NCBI GenBank assembly: GCA_037176885.1 | Contig: JAWWNJ010000015.1 | Coordinates: 1,178,001 to 1,242,000, forward strand | Length of the DNA stretch: 64,000 nucleotides | Direction: 5' to 3' | Source of the DNA: Favolaschia claudopus | Lineage: Eukaryota > Basidiomycota > Agaricomycetes > Agaricales > Mycenaceae | In this document: one piece after another, positions 61,584 through 64,000 of the stretch | How positions within the stretch are numbered: position 1 is the first letter of the stretch | How the letters are laid out: each line of letters opens with the position of its first letter | Notes under the pieces: generated by a model | What the model was told of the DNA's origin: nothing | The model's input: only the letters and a program-made list of their open reading frames with translations | The model's database searches: none | Program-made: the position numbers and the translations under genes

Positions 61584-64000
61584 TTACAAGATCATCTGTG
61601 AGCCGTACATGTATCAGCCGTAGCGCGATGATCATTGAAGCATGGCCACGTACCAAAGCAAGATGACCGCCGACGACGGGGCGGGCGATGAAGCCGGACG
61701 TAACGCCCGTCTTGGTGTCATACCAGTCAGAGAACGGCGCACGGTTGGAGCCATCCGAAAGGTATTTCTTGAGACCGTTGATGAAGAGGTCACGTCCCTC
61801 AACGTCGCTCATGATTGCGGCGGTCCAGACTTCCCAGTCGGTCTTGGTGTAGGTGTGACGGGTGTCGAGAGGGACGCCGTATTCGTCTGGAAAAACATAA
61901 GCGAAAACAAAGCGGAACGGTGGATGCACTTACTGGCAACGCTCTTGTACCAAGCAGTTTCTTCATACCAAAGGTCAGCGAAAAATAACAATACCGGAGG
62001 CGCGAACTCACGTTGCTCGTAGAGGGATTGAGGGAACAGCTTCAAATCGAGGTGGATGTCACTGTAGAGATTGTAGGCCTGCCGAGAATTAGAAACATGG
62101 CGCGGGCTGCCTGATCGGGACATACCAATCCCCAGCTAGCATCGTTGCCGTACTAAAACAGGGCGTCAGAAGAACGAAGCGATGGACAGGAGATCCACGC
62201 ACGTTAAGCGTCAAATGAGGGCCAGTCTTCGAGGAGGCGAGGGCAGTCCACTTGGTCACGTAGTCGGCAGCAATGGACTGTGCGAAGTGAGCACCGGCAG
62301 ACCTGGTAACAACGAACAAACATACACTGTAGTTGTCCGCCTTCTTTGTGTCTCCGAGCAACTTGGAGATCTCAGCCATACATTTGATACCAATAATCCC
62401 CTTGATCGCGAGATTGGTCTGGTTAACAAGCTGACCAGCGAAGTCGTCGGTGGACAGCTGGTTCGCAGGGATCAGCGAGTCTTCGATGAGGAATTGAGTC
62501 CATTGGTCAAGCAGGTTTTTCTTTTCAAACCGTCAGCTCAATAGTGTTCGAAATCGAAATTGAAAGTTGAGAGCTGCTCACGTAACGCTTGATCTGCGAG
62601 AGGTCGTTCGTGGCGCGGGCATAACCAAGAGACAGGATGAGCATGTTGCCACTCTCCTCGACCGGCATGGCTTCGTCGGTACCGTCGTTGTGTCCGTCAG
62701 CCTTCGGGTAGTGGGCGCCGACATCGTGGACGCTAGATTTGTCGTTGAGAGGGGGGAGCGGTAAAGAAGGAAGACTGAAACAAACCTCCATTTGTTGGGA
62801 TAGAGGCCTGTTGCCTGTGGGCGGATTCAGATTCAGAACCACGTCAACGACAAGGGAAGGTAGACGAACCTGATACCTGAACAGCGGCTCCAAGAGATAC
62901 TGACCCAACTTCGGGTTGAGGTAGAAGAAAATCGGGGAAGCAGGGAACCTGAAAATGTTGAGCGTAAGCTCAAGAATACTTCACTCCCAAAAGACGAAAG
63001 ACTTGCATGACGTCCACGGTGTCAGTGTTACCATCGCTAGAGATCTCTACAAAGCCGTCAGGCAAACTCCAGCAATGCTGGCTGATGCTGAGAAAGAAGC
63101 GTACCTTTCATGAAGTACAGAACATCAGAAGTATCCCAGAGTCCGAACGCGTTCTTCGAGATGGTGAGCTCGTTGGCAGCAAGCGACTGGCGGATCGACA
63201 GCTCGACAATGCCGGCGTAGTCGGGGTGGATCTTGGCGGCGTCAGTCTGGATCTTCTTGTCGAGGGTGTTGGCGGATTTAAGAGCAGTAGCGTAATCTTT
63301 GAGGAAGAAAGAGACCTAGGCGAAAAGATGACAAATTAGATGGTTGGATAGAGTACGCGTGAAGGGAGTTGACTCACAACTTGTTGGGCCGTCGAGAACT
63401 TGCTCCAGAAGTACAGGCTGCGTTCCTGCTTCTTGTTCCCAGCCACAACATATTTAATAGCAGGGTCACGAATGTGACCGATCGCGAATGTGACATCCGC
63501 TGCAGAGCTGCCAACGTTCCCGAGGTCCTTAGCCAGACCGAACACAGGCCAGCTGTCGCTGATAGCGCGGAAGTTGTTGTCCTTGACGGTGGAGAGCACG
63601 CCGTTGTTCAGGAACTGCGCGCGGACGACGGAGTCGCGGCCGATCTGCGCGGTGACGCCCTTGCCGTTGAGGGTCGCGTAGTACCAGTTGCCGTCTAATA
63701 CGGATGAATGAATGGCATTCAGTCAGTTTTGAGCGCGGAGAGCAGGGGTATGGAAGTGGAAGTGGAAGACGGAACGCACATTGCGAATGGTCGTTGACTT
63801 CCTCGAACTTGGCCGGAGACACGAGCGAGATCTGGTGGCTGACAACATCGGAGGTGGTGGTCGACCATTGGATGTCCCATTCAGTGGCGCCGGAGACCCA
63901 TTCGCCGCTGATATCAGAGTAGACCTGGACGGAGTGGGAGGCGCCGTCGGTAGACGCAGCCGAGACGTGCATGTAGGACAGCGGAATCGAGAACCTGACG
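61584..64000 (-). CDS. Glutaminase A family (GtaA-like), C-terminal part
   Basis: Fungal GtaA-type proteins are secreted or cell-associated glutaminases that hydrolyse glutamine to glutamate and ammonia. The gene runs off the right end, so the signal peptide and N terminus are missing; the visible part is about 620 residues. In order, blocks include SGEWVSGATEWDIQWSTTTS, DNNFRAISDSWPVFGLAKDL and RSLYFWSKFSTAQQVV. These are followed by HPDYAGIVELSIRQSLAANE, FPASPIFFYLNPKLGQYLLE, VHDVGAHYPKADGHNDGTDE and MPVEESGNMLILSLGYARAT. The end carries YGVPLDTRHTYTKTDWEVWT and APFSDWYDTKTG. FIARPVVGGHLAL splices over a GTACGT...ACAG intron to MIL and the stop at 61584. About nine short introns. The catalytic residues of the family are not firmly established, so activity is inferred from similarity. 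Confidence 0.93.

Overview
The window is nuclear DNA from a filamentous fungus, most likely a mushroom-forming basidiomycete (Agaricomycetes). Coding regions are split by many short introns of about 45-60 bp with GT...AG ends and CTAAC/CTGAC-like branch points. The proteins are fungal and eukaryotic: Arp5, Aurora, Sid2/Dbf2, Prp16/DHX38, Dnmt2, mL38, fungal-type glutaminase and a TRANK1-like helicase giant. I saw no bacterial-style operons, rRNA, tRNA or CRISPR.

Layout. 1-821 holds the 3' end of a PP2A activator (PTPA) gene. 1.29-2.3 kb is a degenerate GC-rich minisatellite. 3.28-4.21 kb (-) is a Bud32/PRPK kinase gene broken by frameshifts, divergent from a small unknown gene (4.30-4.67 kb, +). 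4.84-5.24 kb is a decayed LINE 3' end. 5.58-8.17 kb (+) is Arp5 of INO80, followed by a roughly 2,300-residue UvrD-like helicase/TPR/IQ protein (8.50-16.95 kb, +). The minus strand then carries a small membrane protein (17.4-18.06 kb) and two mitotic kinases in tandem, Aurora (18.5-20.06 kb) and Sid2/Dbf2 (20.3-22.4 kb). Two unknown genes converge at 22.9-24.4 kb, and the splicing helicase Prp16/DHX38 lies at 24.7-29.5 kb (+).

30.1-32.7 kb is a nest of non-autonomous DNA transposons: a head-to-tail dimer of a 1,105-bp element bracketed by an 8-bp target duplication, then a separate 325-bp MITE. Next come the tRNA methyltransferase Dnmt2 (33.05-34.37 kb, -) and, divergent from it, one copy of an unknown gene (34.5-36.25 kb, +). 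A second copy of that gene sits inverted at 58.6-60.3 kb. The mitochondrial ribosomal protein mL38 is at 39.8-42.3 kb (-).

From 42.3 to about 58.2 kb the DNA is gene-poor: one FYVE-finger gene (46.75-47.77 kb, -), one TIR element and an imperfect tandem repeat. The end of the window holds the second copy of the unknown gene, a second copy of the small membrane-protein gene (60.73-61.23 kb, -) and the 3' part of a secreted-type glutaminase A gene (61.6 kb to beyond the window, -).

Most genes are housekeeping and are not functionally linked, apart from the pair of cell-division kinases. The distinctive features are the transposon dimer and MITE, and two separate gene families that each have one member in the left or middle part and one in the 58-61 kb part, which points to segmental duplication.
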